Positions 1-8,179 of a DNA stretch of 38,135 nt are shown here, piece by piece. The notes beneath the pieces were generated by a model that saw only the letters and a list, made by a program, of their open reading frames with translations, was not told where the DNA came from and ran no database searches. Positions within the stretch are counted from its first letter, which is position 1. Each line of letters begins with the position of its first letter. A program made the position numbers and the translations under genes. The stretch is from positions 1 to 38,135 of the forward strand of contig JAFZOW010000017.1 in the NCBI GenBank assembly GCA_017552715.1. The letters run 5' to 3'. The stretch comes from Lachnospiraceae bacterium. GTDB taxonomy: Bacteria; Bacillota; Clostridia; Lachnospirales; Lachnospiraceae.

Positions 1-2
1 CG

Positions 3-557
3 GAAGAAAAAAAGAACTGGGCAGACAAATATGATACTCTCAGTATTACGGAAGGTATTACCGGTCTTGGTGAGGGATATCTGGATGCGTTTCCCGCGAT
101 CTCCTGCCTTATTCTCAGCAGGACGGTAAGTTCGGTGGCGGCGTCGCCCGAACGGCTGAAGGCTTTGCGCAAAAAAAAGGTTTTGATCCGCGGCGAATAC
201 GATAGCTTTGCGGAAAGCTTTGCCAAAGAGAACGGACTGAGATTCCTGCACTGCGATATCCATATCGCAGACTATGATATTGAGGTCGCCCATGAGCATG
301 ATATCGTCACCCTCCGCTTTCATACCGACGGCACTGCGGACATCCACTACAACTGCTTTACACCGGGGAGCTCGGCAGGCAGTTACGGAGGCGGAGAATA
401 TGTAAAAGAACTTCCACGGGATTTTTACCTTGGCTGTACCATGGAAGGCTTTGCCGGAAACTTCTCGGAACATGCGCGTGAACAGATAATGGCCAACGAT
501 GCGATCCGGCGTTTTCTCGAGTCGGCGAACCGGCGGCATGAAGAAAACAGCACTTAA
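3..557 (+). CDS. C-terminal part of probable leucine-rich-repeat protein (5' end outside window)
   Basis: The reading frame is open from the first bases of the window to a TAA at 557, so this is the 3' end of a longer gene; a GTG at 135 is in frame but has no reason to be the true start. The first 35 or so visible residues have the spacing of hydrophobic residues and glycines (ITEGITGLGEG, then SCLILSRTVSSV) seen in BspA-type leucine-rich repeats. After that comes a non-repeat tail of about 140 residues rich in aromatic, His and Asp residues, with a glycine-rich AGSYGGGEY segment. I do not recognise the tail as a named domain. The function is unknown; a protein-interaction role is inferred only from the possible repeats. 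No C-terminal anchor is visible. Confidence 0.6.
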   Translation, partial: EEKKNWADKYDTLSITEGITGLGEGYLDAFPAISCLILSRTVSSVAASPERLKALRKKKVLIRGEYDSFAESFAKENGLRFLHCDIHIADYDIEVAHEHDIVTLRFHTDGTADIHYNCFTPGSSAGSYGGGEYVKELPRDFYLGCTMEGFAGNFSEHAREQIMANDAIRRFLESANRRHEENST

Positions 558-771
558 AGAAGAAAATGCTTTTAAATCCATGGAAGACTGGGCTCTGACG
601 GAAGGCCTTGCGGAATACTATATGCAAAAGATCCCGGGTATGTCGCGATCGTTTCAGTCCTGTCAGGAGCAGGCTGAATTATATAGAAAGCTGGAGATCT
701 CATGCGGAACAGATGCGGTAAAACTGTATAGAGAAGCTACCCGGAATGCCGCCGAAAGAATATCATCTTAA
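538..771 (+). CDS. small hypothetical protein, 77 aa
   Basis: The ATG at 538 lies inside the last 20 bases of the preceding gene, which suggests translational coupling. An in-frame ATG at 499 would extend it further into that gene and is less likely. The protein is charged and probably helical, with no signal peptide or membrane segment and no motif I recognise. It contains two cysteines. Its last 9 bases overlap the 3' end of the convergent Nudix gene. It may be a real small partner of the upstream repeat protein or a chance reading frame. Confidence 0.4.
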   Translation: MKKTALKEENAFKSMEDWALTEGLAEYYMQKIPGMSRSFQSCQEQAELYRKLEISCGTDAVKLYREATRNAAERISS

Positions 772-1215
772 ATGCACGATCCACCGGCCGTCTTCAACGG
801 TATACTGAAATTCATTTATATCGGGATCGTTGAAGACTTTCATCAGATCGTTAAGATCCTCAACCACATTGGTCTGGGAAAGCTTCTCAAGCTCCACCCA
901 TTCCATCTCGCCTTCTTCGGAGGAAACCACATTCCCGCAAAATTCAGTAGCCTTGAACAGAAGAACGATATATCGGCCGCCCTCGATCGGGAATTGCTTT
1001 ATCCCGACCAGGCGGGGTCTTATTATATCCAGACCGGTCTCTTCTTTCATTTCCCTTATAACGGCATCCACAAAAGATTCCCCGGGCTCAACATGACCTC
1101 CGGGAAAGGTATATCCTTTCCAGTCGGCTTTTATCCTGTTCTGCAATAATACCCTGTTTCCATCCTGTATCAGACACAGAACGGTCAGTTCGGCATTTTC
1201 GGTACGATGTCCCAT
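763..1215 (-). CDS. Nudix hydrolase (MutT-like)
   Basis: 150-residue Nudix-fold enzyme, expected to hydrolyse a nucleoside-diphosphate-linked substrate in the cytoplasm with Mg or Mn. The Nudix box is complete at about residues 40-62: GHVEPGES followed by REMKEETGL, matching GX5EX7REUXEEXGU. The N-terminal strand (LTVLCLIQDGNRVLLQNR) and the FPGGH run are typical of the 8-oxo-dGTP diphosphatase and YjhB-like groups, but the exact substrate cannot be read from the sequence. An AGGGAAGGAA stretch lies just upstream of the ATG. It lies 49 bases downstream of the acetyltransferase on the same strand, so the two are probably one transcript from the promoter at 1774-1802. Confidence 0.9.
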   Translation of the reverse strand: MGHRTENAELTVLCLIQDGNRVLLQNRIKADWKGYTFPGGHVEPGESFVDAVIREMKEETGLDIIRPRLVGIKQFPIEGGRYIVLLFKATEFCGNVVSSEEGEMEWVELEKLSQTNVVEDLNDLMKVFNDPDINEFQYTVEDGRWIVHLR

Positions 1216-1264
1216 CTGTATATTCCTTCCCTGTCAATTTCCATGATCGTACATTTCATTCCGG

Positions 1265-1711
1265 TCAGAATTCCCTGACCATCCTGATACGGCTCCCCTG
1301 GTCCTCGTCATCCCGGTAACCGAGCCTTTTATACAGCTGATGTGCCCCGGTATTTGTTTTTTCCACATGGAACACGATGGCCTTGATGCCCGTTTCCTTT
1401 GCGTAATCCTCTGCCATCCCGATAAGCTTTGTACCTATCCCTTTATCACGGCATCGGCCCGTCACCGACAGATCATCCAGATAGATATAGGCGTCTTCAC
1501 GGTACACTTCTACGGAAAGATAAGCCACGACTTCTTTTTCCTGTACCGCAACATAGATATGATCTTCGTTTCCCGCGAAATACTTGTCCAGATAAGTCTC
1601 TTCATAGCCCTGAACATCATCCGTATGATAGATGGTCCTCAGCATTTCCCAAAAGAGTTCTTCTATTCTTCCTTTATCAGATGCTTCTGCTTTCCTGTAA
1701 AAAAACTGCAT
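1265..1711 (-). CDS. GNAT-family N-acetyltransferase
   Basis: 148-residue single-domain acetyl-CoA-dependent acetyltransferase. The acetyl-CoA pyrophosphate loop is visible as RDKGIG in DLSVTGRCRDKGIGTKLI, followed by an amphipathic helix and the C-terminal NTGAHQLYKRLGY segment typical of GNAT enzymes. An AGGAG site sits about 9 bases before the ATG. It is the first gene of a two-gene - strand unit with the Nudix hydrolase and is divergent from the DUF523 gene. The acceptor substrate is unknown; amino-acid, polyamine or antibiotic acetylation are all possible for this family. Confidence 0.9.
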   Translation of the reverse strand: MQFFYRKAEASDKGRIEELFWEMLRTIYHTDDVQGYEETYLDKYFAGNEDHIYVAVQEKEVVAYLSVEVYREDAYIYLDDLSVTGRCRDKGIGTKLIGMAEDYAKETGIKAIVFHVEKTNTGAHQLYKRLGYRDDEDQGSRIRMVREF

Positions 1712-1773
1712 GTGTTCTGATCTCCTGTATCCTCATAATAAAGAAACTACCGCCCCCAAAACCTGCCTGACTG

Positions 1774-1802
1774 ATTATAGCAATATAAGAGGATCATCGC
1801 AA
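1774..1802 (-). promoter_or_regulatory. extended -10 promoter for the acetyltransferase/Nudix unit
   Basis: Read on the - strand: TTGCGA at 1802-1797, a 17-base spacer, then TATAAT at 1779-1774 preceded by TGC. This is a near-consensus sigma-A promoter with an extended -10 box, about 60 bases upstream of the acetyltransferase start. Confidence 0.7.
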
Positions 1803-1841
1803 TAACGAGCCGGCTGATGGTAGCTTAAAGGCGGTTCTTTA

Positions 1842-1870
1842 TTGCTATAATTTCCTTATATTGATATAAT
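1842..1870 (+). promoter_or_regulatory. extended -10 promoter for the DUF523 gene
   Basis: TTGCTA at 1842-1847, a 17-base spacer, then TATAAT at 1865-1870 preceded by TGA. It diverges from the promoter at 1774-1802, and the two -10 regions are nearly identical inverted copies (see findings). The start of transcription would lie about 70 bases before the gene. Confidence 0.7.
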
Positions 1871-1945
1871 CAGACAGATACAGGACATTTGTTTCGGACA
1901 GTAAAACTGTTCCTTCCGTTCAGATCTGATCATCCGGAGTAAGAT

Positions 1946-2365
1946 ATGAATATTGCGGTAAGTGCATGCCTTCTTGGCGAAAACTGTAAATATAACGGCG
2001 GTAATAATCTCAGCGAGAAGGTGGCTGAGTTCGTAAAAGGTCATAAGGTCTTTCCGCTCTGTCCGGAGGTGATGGGAGGTCTGCCTACACCCAGGGAGCC
2101 TGCCGAAATAGTTGCCGGGATCGTAAGGCATAAAGACGGAAGCTCGGTGGACGAGGAATTCAGAAAAGGGGCAGAGCTGGCATTAAAGACGGTAGAGGAT
2201 AATGATGTTGAGCTTGTTATCCTGCAATCAAGAAGTCCTTCCTGCGGGGTCGGATCGGTGTACGACGGTTCTTTTTCGGGGAAGCTGATCCCCGGACAGG
2301 GAATCTTTGCGAGGATGCTTGCTGAACGGAATATCAGGATGATAGATGTTTCCGAACTGAAATAA
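1946..2365 (+). CDS. DUF523 family protein
   Basis: 139-residue protein of the DUF523 family (YbbK-like), whose molecular role is not established. The diagnostic motifs are all present: VSACLLGENCKYNGG at the N-terminus, LCPEVMGGLPTPREPAE near residue 40, and QSRSPSCGVGSVYDG near residue 95. The conserved cysteines in these motifs suggest metal or cluster binding, which is an inference. Length is complete for the family. The start follows a CCGGAGTAAG ribosome site. It is transcribed from the divergent promoter at 1842-1870 and heads the long + strand run of small genes. Confidence 0.93.
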   Translation: MNIAVSACLLGENCKYNGGNNLSEKVAEFVKGHKVFPLCPEVMGGLPTPREPAEIVAGIVRHKDGSSVDEEFRKGAELALKTVEDNDVELVILQSRSPSCGVGSVYDGSFSGKLIPGQGIFARMLAERNIRMIDVSELK

Positions 2366-2406
2366 ACGGGACTCGCTAAAAGCATAAGTGAAGGGAGCGT
2401 GATCAC

Positions 2407-2718
2407 ATGAAGACAAAAAAACAGGGCAGCAACTGGACAGCGTATCATGATCCGGAAACGGGACGATACTTCGCCGAGATCATCTACACCAGCCGTGAGG
2501 GACGCGAACAGTATAACTACGAGATCACACAGGATGTATTTGCCCGACTGGGTACCTTCGGTGATGATGTGGAGAATGAAAGGCTGATCAAAACTGCGAA
2601 GATTACATATTCATTTGAGAATACGATGTACGGAACTCTGGGGCCGGAAAGGACGGTCTGGGATGAGGAAGCCAACGAGGCGATGAAGAAAACAGTCGAC
2701 AGGCAGGAAAAGACCTGA
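2407..2718 (+). CDS. hypothetical protein, 103 aa
   Basis: Small soluble protein with a GAAGGGAG ribosome site before the ATG and a 41-base gap from the DUF523 gene. It is strongly charged and appears to be mixed strand and helix (NWTAYHDPETGRYFAEIIY, then EITQDVFARLGTF). No signal peptide, membrane segment, cysteine or known catalytic motif is visible. I do not recognise the family. The context of small stand-alone enzymes says little about its role. Confidence 0.6.
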   Translation: MKTKKQGSNWTAYHDPETGRYFAEIIYTSREGREQYNYEITQDVFARLGTFGDDVENERLIKTAKITYSFENTMYGTLGPERTVWDEEANEAMKKTVDRQEKT

Positions 2719-2756
2719 TCGGATATGAACAGACCTGGGATATGGGAGAAAGAACT

Positions 2757-3104
2757 ATGATAACGATAAAGTTTGGCAGACGCTCGGTATGTATGGGTGA
2801 TGATGTTAATAACGGGATCTATACGATAGAAATGCCCGATGATGCAAAGCTGGGAGACCTTATAAAAGTGGTCCGCCATGGCGGAAACGGTAATACCTGG
2901 CCGGTTCCGTGCACATCGACCTGTTGGAACATTTATACAAATATCGGCAGGGTGGCAGATATGGTGCCTGAGGAAAAGAAGATAGTCTACCTTGACCGGG
3001 ATGAAAATACATTGCTTTCTTCTCTTGGGATACGCTGGGTCTACGCCTGTCACGAAGAATACGATAAAGATATAGCACTCCTTGAAAGATCCTATTTCGT
3101 ATAA
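2757..3104 (+). CDS. hypothetical protein, 115 aa
   Basis: The start chosen is the ATG at 2757, which follows GGGAGAAAG at good spacing; an in-frame ATG at 2742 would add five residues and lacks a good site. The first half looks beta-rich (MITIKFGRRSVCMGDD, then GIYTIEMPDDAKLGDLI) and is followed by a Cys/Trp-containing stretch (CTSTCWNIY). There is no signal peptide or membrane helix. I do not recognise the domain. It is followed 15 bases later by a methyltransferase gene, so the two are probably co-transcribed. Confidence 0.6.
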   Translation: MITIKFGRRSVCMGDDVNNGIYTIEMPDDAKLGDLIKVVRHGGNGNTWPVPCTSTCWNIYTNIGRVADMVPEEKKIVYLDRDENTLLSSLGIRWVYACHEEYDKDIALLERSYFV

Positions 3105-3119
3105 GGTATGGGGGCAGAA

Positions 3120-3908
3120 ATGATCATTAAGGATATTGATAAGGGCAGACCCTTTGACTGGGGCAAAACTTCTGAGGATTACGCAAAATACAGGGACATA
3201 TATCCACAGGCTTTTTACGACTATATACTGAAACTGGGACTATGCAGGGACGGACAGAAGGTTCTTGATATCGGTACAGGAACCGGTGTGCTTCCAAGGA
3301 ACATGTATAAGTATGGAGCGAAATGGACGGGTACCGATATTGCCGGGAATCAGATCCGGCAGGCAAAAGAGCTGGCGGAAGAAGCAGGAATGGAGATCGA
3401 TTTCTTTGCCTCCCGGGCGGAAGAGCTTTCATTTCCCGATAATACATTTGATGTGATAACGGCTTGCCAGTGTATATGGTATTTTGACCACGATATAACG
3501 GCACCGAACTTTGCAAGAATCCTTAAAGCCGATGGAAAGTTTTTGATCCTATATATGGGATGGCTGCCGTATGAAGATCCCGTGGCCGGGAAAAGTGAGG
3601 AGATCATTTTAAAACATAATCCAAACTGGACTGCGTATGGCGACACGGTCCATCCTGTCTGGGTGCCCGAGCAGTACCTGAGCGGCTTTGAACTGTTATC
3701 GCAGGAACAGTTCAGAGTTGATATCCCGTTTACAAGAGAAGGATGGCATGGAAGAATGAGAGCCTGCAGAGGCGTGGGGGCTTCGATGTCGCCTGAACAG
3801 CTGACTGCCTGGGATAAAGAACATATGGAGATGCTGGAAAAGGAAGCACCGGAGAAATTCACAGTTAAACACTATATATCAATTGCACTGTTGCAGGTGA
3901 AGAAATAA
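3120..3908 (+). CDS. class I SAM-dependent methyltransferase
   Basis: 262-residue Rossmann-fold methyltransferase of the Methyltransf_11/25 type. Motif I is VLDIGTGTGVLP near residues 48-59, the acidic residue at the end of strand 2 is in WTGTDIAGNQI, and the post-II region reads LSFPDNTFDVITACQCIWYFD. The C-terminal part (W-rich, HPVWVPEQYLSGF) presumably forms the substrate lid. The substrate is unknown; the overall layout is like small-molecule methyltransferases in the UbiE/SmtA grouping. The start at 3120 follows GGGGGCAGAA; an ATG at 3108 is also in frame. A 95-base gap with no clear promoter separates it from the VOC gene. Confidence 0.88.
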   Translation: MIIKDIDKGRPFDWGKTSEDYAKYRDIYPQAFYDYILKLGLCRDGQKVLDIGTGTGVLPRNMYKYGAKWTGTDIAGNQIRQAKELAEEAGMEIDFFASRAEELSFPDNTFDVITACQCIWYFDHDITAPNFARILKADGKFLILYMGWLPYEDPVAGKSEEIILKHNPNWTAYGDTVHPVWVPEQYLSGFELLSQEQFRVDIPFTREGWHGRMRACRGVGASMSPEQLTAWDKEHMEMLEKEAPEKFTVKHYISIALLQVKK

Positions 3909-4003
3909 AATGTGCAGATAATGATGAAAGAAGATTTTGGCCTGCAAGGAAGATCGCTACGGCAAATCCTGATACTGTTGAGCAGCTTTGAAGAGGAAAC
4001 ATT

Positions 4004-4387
4004 ATGGTAATAGAGCACATCGCAATGTATGTAAACGATCTTGAACAGGCACGGGATTTCTTTGTTAAGTATCTGGGCGGCAGATCAAATGCCGGATATC
4101 TTAACGGAAACACCGGTTTTCGATCGTATTTCATATCTTTTGAAGATGGTGCACGGGTGGAACTGATGAACAAACCCGGCCTCGACGATACGGAAAAACC
4201 CCTCAACCGTACAGGTTATGCTCACATCGCATTTTCGGTGGGGAGTAAAGAGAAAGTGGATGAGATGACTTTGCGCTTAAAGGCGGACGGCTTCGAGGTG
4301 GTCAGCGGCCCCAGAACTACAGGCGACGGATACTATGAAAGCTGTGTGGTGGTTTTTGAGGGAAATCAGATCGAACTGACAGAGTAG
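4004..4387 (+). CDS. VOC (glyoxalase/bleomycin-resistance-like) family protein
   Basis: 127-residue protein with the paired beta-alpha-beta-beta-beta modules of the vicinal oxygen chelate superfamily. The likely metal ligands follow the family pattern His5 (IEHIAMYV), Glu53 (ARVELM), His74 (GYAHIAFSV) and Glu124 (NQIELTE). The ending GYYESCVVVFEGNQIELTE is typical of lactoylglutathione-lyase-like members. It could be a lyase, isomerase or dioxygenase, or a drug-binding protein; the substrate is not determinable. The ATG follows GAGGAAAC. The HIT gene follows closely. Confidence 0.88.
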   Translation: MVIEHIAMYVNDLEQARDFFVKYLGGRSNAGYLNGNTGFRSYFISFEDGARVELMNKPGLDDTEKPLNRTGYAHIAFSVGSKEKVDEMTLRLKADGFEVVSGPRTTGDGYYESCVVVFEGNQIELTE

Positions 4388-4429
4388 CACGATGTAAGAA
4401 TGGTAAGAACAACGATTATAGGGGGATTT

Positions 4430-4921
4430 ATGTGCGGGATCTGTGAAAGGATCAAAGAAACAAAAGCGGGAAACAACCCGTTTTTTGTAAAGGAACTTGA
4501 AACAGGATATGTGGTGATCGGAGATTATCAGCACTTTAAGGGGTATACATTATTCCTGTATAAGGACCATGTTGTTGAGTTGTTTGATCTTGATGAGAAA
4601 ACAAGAGCGAAGAACTTATACGAAATGACTGTAGTTGCTGAGGCGGTTAAAAATGCCTTTGGAGCTGAAAAGATGAATTATGAATGTCTGGGGAACGGAG
4701 AAGGCGGTGCACATATCCACTGGCATCTGTTTCCGAGAAGGACCGGAGATATAGAGGGTTTTGGAAACAATGGCAGGGGACCTGTCTGGTGGTATCCCAT
4801 GGAAAAAATGTATGCTGATCGGAACAGACCCGAAAATGAAGAGCTTGAGAAGCTGAAAGCAAAACTTCTTGAAGAACTGAACAAGCTTTCGATCGATAGC
4901 ATTAAGAGCAGAACAACTTGA
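4430..4921 (+). CDS. HIT family protein (histidine-triad nucleotide hydrolase)
   Basis: 163-residue HIT-domain protein expected to hydrolyse or transfer nucleotidyl groups (Hint/Ap4A-hydrolase type). The triad is HIHWHLFPR with His95, His97 and His99, and the upstream strand MNYECLGNGEGGAH is typical of the family. Two cysteines form MCGIC at the N-terminus, where many HIT proteins have a CxxC zinc-binding pair. I chose the ATG at 4430 because GGGGGA precedes it; an in-frame ATG at 4400 lacks a site. A C-terminal charged helix of about 35 residues extends beyond the core domain. Confidence 0.9.
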   Translation: MCGICERIKETKAGNNPFFVKELETGYVVIGDYQHFKGYTLFLYKDHVVELFDLDEKTRAKNLYEMTVVAEAVKNAFGAEKMNYECLGNGEGGAHIHWHLFPRRTGDIEGFGNNGRGPVWWYPMEKMYADRNRPENEELEKLKAKLLEELNKLSIDSIKSRTT

Positions 4922-4940
4922 TGACTTTGGAGATAGAAAA

Positions 4941-6032
4941 GTGAGAAATGGCCTGGTCTTATTGGAGGGACTTCCCGGAACGGGTAAGTCGACGAACTCC
5001 TATAAGCTTTATGAACAGCTTTTGCTTAATGGTAAGAAGGTTCGCTGGATTCATGAGGTTTCGCAACCGCATCCGGTCCTGTTTTTCACGGAAAGCTGCA
5101 TGACCAGGGGAGAGTATGAGAGCTTTAAACTGAGATATCTTGAAGCGGCAGAGCTTTTTGATGAGCTGGCTGAGTTTCGGAAAACTACTGTGGGAATTGA
5201 TCAGGAGGAGATCCGCAGAAGATGGCCGGAAGCCGAAAAACAGGAATGGTTTCAGGAACTGTTGCAGTATGATGCCTTTCCTGGCTCACTGGATCGTTAT
5301 GAATTTCAGGCACTTGAAAAATGGGAAACATTCGCAAAGAAAGCTGCGGAAGATGAAGATACGATCTTTATCCTGGACAGCAGTTTTTTTCAATATCAGA
5401 TATTTACCTATCTGCTGAAGGCTGCACCTTACGAAAGACTTGAGAAGTTTGTTCGGAAGATCGCGGAGATCATAAAAGAACTGAATCCTCTGCTCATTTA
5501 TCTGTACCGTGAACATACGGAGGATTCCATTGCATATCTGAAGACGCAGCGCGGAGAACAGGACCTGCTGTCCACGTGGGAGCGGGATCAGGAAGAGCCG
5601 TATTACCAAAGCAAACAAAAGGATGTTTCGGCATTCTATGATTTCCTGATGGATTATGCGAAATATGCCGAGGCTTTATATGAGACTCTCGGGTTTGACA
5701 AGCGAAAGATCGAGATTTCTGAAAATGATTGGAAAGCCTACGAGGATGAAATGCTGAAACTCCTGGAGATCCATCGTGTGGAAGTGCCGGAATTTAATGC
5801 GATGGAGGGGACTTTCGCAAATGCAGAGCTGGGGGTCTCTTTCACGATCCGGGATAATGTGATGAAAGATCCCGAGGGCGTAGAAAGACGCCTGTCACCA
5901 AGATCAAAGGAGGAGTTCTTTGTTGAGGGGATCCCTACGATCCTGCAGTTTTCCGGAGAGGATTCCATAAGGCTTCTTGGACAGCAGATCATTCCGCAGT
6001 GGACAGAGACGGGGACGATATATACTAAATAG
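4941..6032 (+). CDS. P-loop kinase-like NTPase, 363 aa
   Basis: The start is a GTG at 4941 with TTGGAG upstream; no in-frame ATG fits. Residues 5-18 carry a Walker A motif (LLEGLPGTGKST, Lys16 and Ser17). A second-strand acidic region reads TIFILDSSFFQYQ, and the LIYLYREHTEDSI segment near residue 185 resembles the core of thymidylate-kinase-like enzymes. The long middle is helical with many aromatic and acidic residues. The last 80 residues look like a separate beta-rich domain (GVSFTIRDN, then EFFVEGIPTILQFSG). I cannot name a substrate. A small-molecule or nucleoside kinase is the most natural reading. The next gene starts 12 bases after the stop. Confidence 0.7.
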   Translation: MRNGLVLLEGLPGTGKSTNSYKLYEQLLLNGKKVRWIHEVSQPHPVLFFTESCMTRGEYESFKLRYLEAAELFDELAEFRKTTVGIDQEEIRRRWPEAEKQEWFQELLQYDAFPGSLDRYEFQALEKWETFAKKAAEDEDTIFILDSSFFQYQIFTYLLKAAPYERLEKFVRKIAEIIKELNPLLIYLYREHTEDSIAYLKTQRGEQDLLSTWERDQEEPYYQSKQKDVSAFYDFLMDYAKYAEALYETLGFDKRKIEISENDWKAYEDEMLKLLEIHRVEVPEFNAMEGTFANAELGVSFTIRDNVMKDPEGVERRLSPRSKEEFFVEGIPTILQFSGEDSIRLLGQQIIPQWTETGTIYTK

Positions 6033-6044
6033 GTGGGAGAGAAT

Positions 6045-6866
6045 ATGACAGACTTTGATAAGGTAAGAAACTACTACAGGTATTTTGATGAACAAAACAG
6101 ATTGACGAACAGTAACAGCGGTCGCCTAGAATTTGAGATAACGATGGAAGTTCTGCACCAGTTTCTTCCCGGGGAGGGGAAAATACTGGATCTTGGCGGG
6201 GGAGCAGGAGCTTATTCATTCCCCCTTGCTGACGAAGGATACTCCGTATATCTGGCAGATCTTTCCGATGAACTGATCAATAAAGCGAAGGAGTATGGAA
6301 AAGACAAAAAAAGACCCCCGGTATCTTATGATGTGGTGAATGCTACAGATCTGAACACTTATGATGATGAACAGTTTGACGCACTTATTCTGTTTGGCCC
6401 GCTGTATCATCTGCTTGAATCATCGGAGCGTTTACAGTGTATATCAGAGGTTAAAAGAGTATTAAAAAAGTCCGCTCCGGTGTTTGCGAGTTTCATTCCC
6501 AGATTATCCGGAAGCATAGCTTTAATAGACAGATATTTTAACCACCCCGATCAGGTGAATGCCGAAAGTCTGAAGGAGAGCTTTCAATCCGGGAAATTCA
6601 ACAACATGGCCGACACGGGCTTTCAGGAGGGATTCTATCCTTCCATCGACGAGATCGAAGAGCTCTTTTCGTCAAACGGATTTGAAAAAAAGCTGATAAG
6701 ATCACTGCGCGGCTTCGGATACGAAAAAGAAGACTCATTGTACAGGCTGGAAAAGGAAGACCGGGAAATGTTTGATATGACAATGCGTTTGCTCAATGAA
6801 ACTTCGCAGGACAGAGCGATCGTCGAAATGTGCGGTCATGCCATCTATGTCGGCAGGAAAGCATAG
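6045..6866 (+). CDS. class I SAM-dependent methyltransferase
   Basis: 273-residue Rossmann methyltransferase, unrelated in detail to the one at 3120. Motif I is ILDLGGGAGAYS at about residues 47-58, followed by VYLADLSDELINKAK (acidic strand-2 end) and DALILFGPLYHLLE, the motif IV/post-II region seen in small-molecule methyltransferases. The C-terminus YVGRK is typical of the Methyltransf_11/25 group. The ATG at 6045 follows GGTGGGAG; a GTG at 6033 is in frame but would place the site inside the gene. The preceding kinase-like gene ends immediately upstream, so an operon is likely. Confidence 0.87.
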   Translation: MTDFDKVRNYYRYFDEQNRLTNSNSGRLEFEITMEVLHQFLPGEGKILDLGGGAGAYSFPLADEGYSVYLADLSDELINKAKEYGKDKKRPPVSYDVVNATDLNTYDDEQFDALILFGPLYHLLESSERLQCISEVKRVLKKSAPVFASFIPRLSGSIALIDRYFNHPDQVNAESLKESFQSGKFNNMADTGFQEGFYPSIDEIEELFSSNGFEKKLIRSLRGFGYEKEDSLYRLEKEDREMFDMTMRLLNETSQDRAIVEMCGHAIYVGRKA

Positions 6867-6896
6867 ATCTGTAAGAGACTCGGGTAAGGTTTATCT

Positions 6897-7349
6897 ATGA
6901 AAAGAATCATATATGCGATATTTACGCTTGGTATCATATGTCTTCCCTTAGCTTCCTGTAACAGTGCCGGCAATGTAAATGAGACGGGCTGCGATGAGGC
7001 TGACCTTAATACGATCGAATGGAAAGATGATCCGACGATAGGCAAAATGCAGGCCGGATATTATAAGAGGATCTCGATCGTTAAGAAAGATGAGACATAT
7101 GAGGAGATGCTTAAACTGCGTGATGTGGAAAATAAAGGGTATCTGATCGTGTATGATGACGGGACTGCAAGCTTTGAGCTGGACGGAGAAAAAACAGAGT
7201 ATTTTTATGATGAGTATAATCTGTATTCGGATGAAGATACGGAAAAAACCAATGGGATCCCTTATGTTTATATAGGCGGGAGACTGCTTGTTGATGATGG
7301 GGAAACGATAACGCAGTATTTAAAGCTTTCGGATGAAGAACTTGAATGA
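6897..7349 (+). CDS. small lipoprotein of unknown function
   Basis: 150 residues beginning with a charged MKR, a hydrophobic core and a lipobox LASC with the lipidated Cys21, so it is expected to be anchored to the outer face of the membrane. The mature part is acidic with alternating strands (GYLIVYDDGTASFELDG, then YVYIGGRLLV), suggesting a small beta-sheet domain. A similar EL-DG-EYF layout occurs in uncharacterised Clostridia lipoproteins. It ends with ATGA, sharing 4 bases with the nucleotidyltransferase gene, so the two are translationally coupled. Confidence 0.75.
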   Translation: MKRIIYAIFTLGIICLPLASCNSAGNVNETGCDEADLNTIEWKDDPTIGKMQAGYYKRISIVKKDETYEEMLKLRDVENKGYLIVYDDGTASFELDGEKTEYFYDEYNLYSDEDTEKTNGIPYVYIGGRLLVDDGETITQYLKLSDEELE

Positions 7350-8179
7350 TCATGTTCTTTTATGCCGATCCGGGGGAAACAGGATTGCAGAATAAAATGA
7401 AAAGTCTGATCGAGAGTTTTGTAAAAGAGACTAAAGAAATCCTGCGGGATGATCTGGTGGGGATATATCTGCATGGTTCCGCTGTTATGGGATGTTACAA
7501 TCCTGATAAGAGTGATATAGACCTGATCATAGTAGTTAAAGAAGCTATGTCTGATGAGCTTAAGAGGGCGTACATGGACATGGTGGTGGAACTGAACGGC
7601 AAGGCAAACGCAAAAGGGATAGAGCTGAGCGTTGTTAAGCAGAGTGTCTGTAAGCCCTTTGTTTATCCGACGCCCTTTGAACTTCATTTTTCGATAGCAC
7701 ATCTTGACTGGTACAGGAATGATCCGGAAGATTATATATTGAAAATGAAGGGGGAGGACAAGGATCTTGCGGCACATTTTACGATCATAAATCACAGAGG
7801 CAAATGCCTGGACGGGGTTCCGATCAAAGAGCTTTTTGCCGAAGTGCCGGTACGGGATTATGCGGATTCCATATGGTTTGATATAGCTGATGCGGAGGAA
7901 GAGATCCTTGATAATCCGATGTATCTGATACTGAACCTGGCAAGGGTTCTTGCATTTCTTAAGGATGGACTTGTCCTTTCCAAAAAAGAAGGCGGTGAAT
8001 GGGGACTTGACAATATCCCTGAAGTATATCATCCTCTGGTACAAAGCGCATTGAAGGAGTATACGGAGTGTGCGAAAGCATCTTATGACCGGGAGCTTGC
8101 GAAGAGCTATGCCGCTCATATGCTTGAGCAGATAAAAAAGATGAAAAAGGATGCAATCGTTGTTGGGGCTGTGGTATAA
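7346..8179 (+). CDS. AadA-like nucleotidyltransferase (aminoglycoside adenylyltransferase family)
   Basis: 277 residues with an N-terminal nucleotidyltransferase fold and a C-terminal helical domain of the DUF4111 type. Catalytic features visible are YLHGSAVMG (Gly44, Ser45), SDIDLIIVV (Asp57 and Asp59) and Glu93 in IELSVV, the position of the catalytic base in ANT(3'')(9). FELHFS also matches the family. By homology it may adenylylate streptomycin- or spectinomycin-like compounds, but many chromosomal members have no proven resistance role. The ATG at 7346 overlaps the lipoprotein stop; an ATG at 7397 would remove 17 residues that precede the conserved domain and is a real alternative start. 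Confidence 0.85.
   Translation: MIMFFYADPGETGLQNKMKSLIESFVKETKEILRDDLVGIYLHGSAVMGCYNPDKSDIDLIIVVKEAMSDELKRAYMDMVVELNGKANAKGIELSVVKQSVCKPFVYPTPFELHFSIAHLDWYRNDPEDYILKMKGEDKDLAAHFTIINHRGKCLDGVPIKELFAEVPVRDYADSIWFDIADAEEEILDNPMYLILNLARVLAFLKDGLVLSKKEGGEWGLDNIPEVYHPLVQSALKEYTECAKASYDRELAKSYAAHMLEQIKKMKKDAIVVGAVV

Noticed and set aside
1895-1913. Hairpin-like inverted repeat (GGACAG and CTGTTCC) in the DUF523 leader
   Set aside because: Only about six pairs with a bulge; too weak to call an operator or terminator.
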